A stretch of 64,000 nucleotides of DNA. Source: Drosophila miranda (lineage: Eukaryota > Arthropoda > Insecta > Diptera > Drosophilidae). The DNA is taken from NCBI RefSeq assembly GCF_003369915.1, contig NC_046677.1:16058001-16122000 (forward strand). The letters run 5' to 3'. Positions 60,101-64,000 of the stretch are shown here, in pieces. The notes below the pieces were generated by a model. The model was not told the origin of the DNA and made no database searches. It saw nothing but the letters and a program-made list of their open reading frames with translations. A program made the translations under genes and the position numbers. Positions within the stretch are counted from its first letter, which is position 1. Every line of letters starts with the position of its first letter.

Positions 60101-63100
60101 GTCCCTGGCATTGTTGTGCTTACTTATCCCTGTCGAAAAATTGCCGAAACTTGGTGAGGCGCGTCCTTGAGCGGGCTAGAGCGACACAGGGAGAGCCAGA
60201 GAATGGCATGGCATGGAATGGAATGGAATGGAATGGAGCTGCCATTCCTCGGTAGTCAGTGCATTTAGTCAAAAGTGATTGAAAAGGCATTTTGTTATAA
60301 TGCCAACTTAATGACAACGAAATTACACCAAAAGCCATCCAAAGCCAAAGCCAAGGCAACAGGAACAGAAAAAGGAAAGAAGAGCGAGATTTGGAGTGAA
60401 TTTTGAAATACCCTGCCAGATAGGACGCATTCCTAAAGTAGCTACAATAGAATGGAACGTAAAGTAAAGTTACTTTCTCACAAATGGCAGCAGATTATAA
60501 AGAAATTTACTAAAATGCTAACCTGAAATAAGCAAAAATGCCGGCACTAAATTTGTCAGCAAAAAATTAGCGTCGATCGCTGATCCTTCTGATCTCTCTC
60601 TCTCTCTGTTACTTCCCTGTTAACTCTACAGACCAGTCGGTTACTCTCGGTGACTTTACAGAGTCTGTTACTGTTGCTCTCGTGTCTTCCCCACTATAAC
60701 AGACACATAACAGACGGAATCGCATTTGCAAAATTACTCCCAGATTTACTTCAGATACTAAGCAGCTAAAAAAAACCCACAGCTAGATGGAAGATGGAAT
60801 CTTCATTATATTCATCTTTAGTAGGTTTGTCTACGAACCTATTTATTTTAGTTACAATCTCCTTGGCAAAAGTGGAGTACCGTTTCTCTGAGGGTATACT
60901 CGTAACATCAACGAACAACAACAGTTGCCGCTAAGCAAAATGAGTTTCCAAATACTTTGAGTCGCAAAACTTTGTCTCCGCCACGCGTTTCGTTTCCAGC
61001 GAACACCAGAAAAAGAACATTTTTCCCACATTTTCCATGGTCGCTATTTTTAATAGAGTGTATTCCCTCCGCTTTCTGTGTCCCCCTCGCTCTCGCTCTC
61101 TCTATCCTGTCATGCTGGCAAAGCGTTTTAATTGTTTGTCTTGGCAATAGATTTCATAGATTTCAACGCGTAGGCGGAGGCGGCAGGCTTGTGGCGGGAG
61201 GGAGTAGAGAAATGTTTAAGTAATCGAATCAAGGGGAAATCTTCTTTAAGATTTCTCCAGAGTTCTGCCATGGATTTAAGAAACTTTATTCAGCGGAGGC
61301 TGAGCTCAAAATGAAACAGAAGTAGGGGTAATTAAATTTGGGGAAAATGAAATGAAAGAAAATTGAATACTGAAGTTCAACAGATGGCTGACAGCACAGA
61401 AATACAAAGCTGTTGTCACTGCAGTGTTTATTTATTTATTTACGATGAGGAGAAGTCTTACTTTCCTTTCCACTCCCGATACACAACCATACATAGATTT
61501 TATTAAGGCATTTAATAGGTATTTAAAAATAAAATATGTGTAGATTATGATTGTAATGCCTGTGTAGGTGGTATGTTATATCTTTGGGGTTCACATTTGT
61601 TACTCCTAGCACTTTAATGCAAAGAAGTATTGTAGTATCTAGTGAAGGCGGCAGCTCTGTCAGAGCTGTAAACACTTTAACATGTTTACAGGCTGTAAAC
61701 GCTCGCTGTTAACACTCCATGAGAGCGCAGGGAGAGCGGTCTCCACACGCCTTTCGTATCGTTTGGCTTATATATAGATCACACTCCGACTTTATCTTCC
61801 CTGCTCAACGTTGGATTACTTATTCTACAACCAATTTAATCCACCCTCCAAAAAACAGTATACATTTATCAATAAATATCCTGGTATAATAATTAGTTTA
61901 GCCAGAAGAGTATAATTTTGTTCTGGTCAGAATTGATAATTAGTAATTTCATTTCGTAACATTCTTCGAGTGTTTTTTTAATAATCGAAACAACGAAAAA
62001 ACAGAATAAATAAGAAGCCAATGCAATAATTATATACAAAATTATATCAAGGTTGGAAACCTTCTTGGTGTTCTTGGTGCCTGGGAATATTACTTCATAT
62101 TACGAGTACTCCACTGCAGTGGATGCTAAATGCCTTGCACTTCCTCTACTATTCGTATCTGTTGTATCTCCATACACCCTCTAGTTCTGTTGCATGCCTT
62201 TCAACTCCATCCTTGTTCCAGCAAATATACTCCTAACTTCAAACAAATCGAATATGTTTCCTGCTACTTGCACTTTATGGACTCGATCAAGTGCAAAATC
62301 CGATCCAAAAACTTGATGCTGCTGCTGCTGCCTGCACGGACAGGAGGCCTCAGGTTTTTGGGGTGGGGGAGACGACGACTGCTGCTGGGGCAAAAGTGTT
62401 TCAATTATTTAGCTTGAATAAAATGCATGCAGCAGAGTGTCCAAAGCACATACACACAGCACACACAGAGATTGGAGTTGGTGCTGAGGCGAGGCGAGGC
62501 GGGCGAGGGCTGGAGCACGTAGCCGAAAAGTATGCTATTGAAATATTTATGCATCGCTCGCTTTTGCTCGTTTGCTTTGTTTGGTAGCTGTCTGCTTTGC
62601 TATGTGTGCGTTTGTGTGTGTGAGTGTGTGAGAGTGTGTGAGAGTTTGCGGCTGATTAAGCATTTGACATACATATTTCCTCCTTGCAGTAGCAGCATCA
62701 CCAGCAGGATCAGGAGCAAGAGCAGGAGCAACAGCAATGGAGTTCAAAGCGCATTAGACATGCAAAACAAACACGTGCCGACACGCACACACATTCTGCC
62801 ATCTCTTTTCTTCTTTCTGGCCTTTGTCTGGCATGAGAGGGGGGGGAATGGGATACCCTGTGTCGCATTTTCCTATTAGCAGGCAACAATTCGCAACAAA
62901 ATATGCAAATGCAGCCAAGCGAGTGAGCTCCACTCCTCTGTGTGCCCCTATCTACCCATCTCGTTCACTCTCTTTTGACCCCTGTCTCTCTCTCTCTCTC
63001 CGCTCTCTGTCGCACATAGACAAGTGCATGGGCCGTGGTTCAGCATTTGCCGCATTGTTTTTCTGTCTGTTTGTTTGTTGCCGCCTGAATGATTCGTAGC

Positions 63101-64000
63101 CGAACATTTTCCAGCCAAATTTGCAGCACGTGATGCACAAAAAAACAAACAGCCAAAACATTTTAAATACACTTATCATAACGAGCGGTATACCGCATTT
63201 TCCAATGGATTTGGGTACTTGAAAGGACCTTTGATCGCCAAAATAAATTGTTCAGGGCGTAAATGCGATCGAAGCACATTCCCACAAAGAATAATCCACA
63301 ATCTGAGATTGTTTAAGGTGGGAATATTCTGTTCCATTAGAACTGACACAAATTCAATTTAGAAATGAAAGTACTTCGAAAATTTAGCCCACTTCATTTA
63401 TGTATCTTAAAGTTTCCCTACTCCAAAAAAAAAAAATTCATGTAAAACTTTTTCGGAAATATATTGCCACAAAAATTGCACAAAGTAAATAGTTATCCAT
63501 CCGAATTCAATCGAAAGTTTTCTAGCACTTTGGCATGGGCTTAGATAAGGCATCGTCAGCAGCGTAAGACCAACTTCCTTTTGGCCATTCACTCGCCTCA
63601 ACCCTATTTTTTTGGCCACGTTTCCAGCCTTATCTTAGTGGCTTCAGCAGCCAACAGCAGAGACGTAGCGACGAAGATGGCCAGAGAGCAAGGGGGCAAG
63701 AGAGGAGGCTCTGAAGTGGACAAGAGAACTGTGATGTTGGGTTTTAATTGAATTTTGAAACCGCATAACTGAAATCGCAAAGCCAGCCAAATCTTGACCT
63801 CTCAGACTGGTCGTCCTCGTCCTGGTCCTCCCACCCATTCGACAGGCAATAAAAATGTTGTAAAAATTTCGCCAAAAGTAATTTGTGCTACGGCAGAGCC
63901 ATTTAATGGAGGCAACTAGGACGAATAGATTATTACCCTAACAAAGGGAGTGGAGCTTTTCTTCTCCAGTTTTCCCTGGAGAACCTCCTTTCCATTTCAT
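57120..64000. other. Gene-poor region at the right end
   Basis: No gene is recognised. The region contains a hairpin-forming inverted repeat (57313-57369), a GGGACTGGGGCT repeat (about 58010-58080), GGAATG tandem (about 60205-60237), TGTTAAC-rich sequence (about 60600-60720 and 61660-61745) and GT/CT tracts near 62600 and 62985. An acceptor-like TTTCCTCCTTGCAG ends at 62690 and is followed by a Gln-rich open frame, with no paired donor identified. Confidence 0.5.
57313..57369. repeat. Nested inverted repeat (hairpin)
   Basis: ATGCAAAAAC (57313-57322) pairs with GTTTTTGCAT (57360-57369), and inside it GGTAA (57336-57340) pairs with TTACC (57350-57354) around a 9-nt loop. The arms between the two stems are unequal, so it is a weak precursor-like hairpin. 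Confidence 0.5.

Noticed and set aside
62690..62870. Gln-rich open stretch after a strong acceptor (QHHQQDQEQEQEQQQ)
   Set aside because: It was considered as an exon. It has no donor before its stop codon and is made of simple CAG/GAG repeats, so the evidence is too weak.

Overview
The window reads as nuclear DNA of a Drosophila species. It has short introns of about 55-70 nt with GTAAGT-type donors, fly-style preferred codons, dense simple repeats and AT-rich noncoding DNA. The V-ATPase A-subunit genes match my memory of the Drosophila Vha68 family almost residue for residue, and the ACX-type adenylyl cyclase belongs to a fly family. The species cannot be fixed by eye. The abundance of microsatellites would suit the obscura group, but that is a guess.

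Layout. 1-15.9 kb has no recognisable gene, only microsatellites, a MITE-like inverted repeat and a possible small exon. 15.9-22.3 kb is a large inverted duplication with arms of about 1.05 kb and a 4.3 kb spacer. Each arm carries an intact four-exon gene for a small four-helix membrane protein, and each ends in a CTCF-like site. 22.3-30.3 kb is gene-poor. At 30.3-31.1 kb lies an intronless gene for a secreted Lys/His-rich protein, followed by a decayed fragment resembling the C-terminus of the NEDD8-activating enzyme UBA3 (about 31.8-32.0 kb). 32-42 kb is again gene-poor. At 42.1-46.7 kb, minus strand, is a complete 11-exon adenylyl cyclase of 1145 residues. At 49.0-51.1 kb, plus strand, is a canonical V-ATPase subunit A gene (Vha68-2 type, 614 residues). 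It is followed at 52.3-54.5 kb by a diverged paralogue with a 102-residue N-terminal extension (Vha68-3 type, 723 residues). 54.5-64 kb is gene-poor apart from one candidate 45-nt coding microexon.

The genes do not form one pathway. The two V-ATPase genes are tandem paralogues: the first encodes the housekeeping catalytic subunit, the second probably a male-germline form. ACX cyclases are also known from the fly male germline. The most notable signals are (1) a near-identical intron and flanking exon tract shared by the two V-ATPase genes, (2) the inverted gene pair whose introns are more conserved than its exons and which share a GC-AG intron, (3) a same-strand motif of about 25 bp at four dispersed sites, and (4) repeated palindromic E-boxes upstream of Vha68-2.
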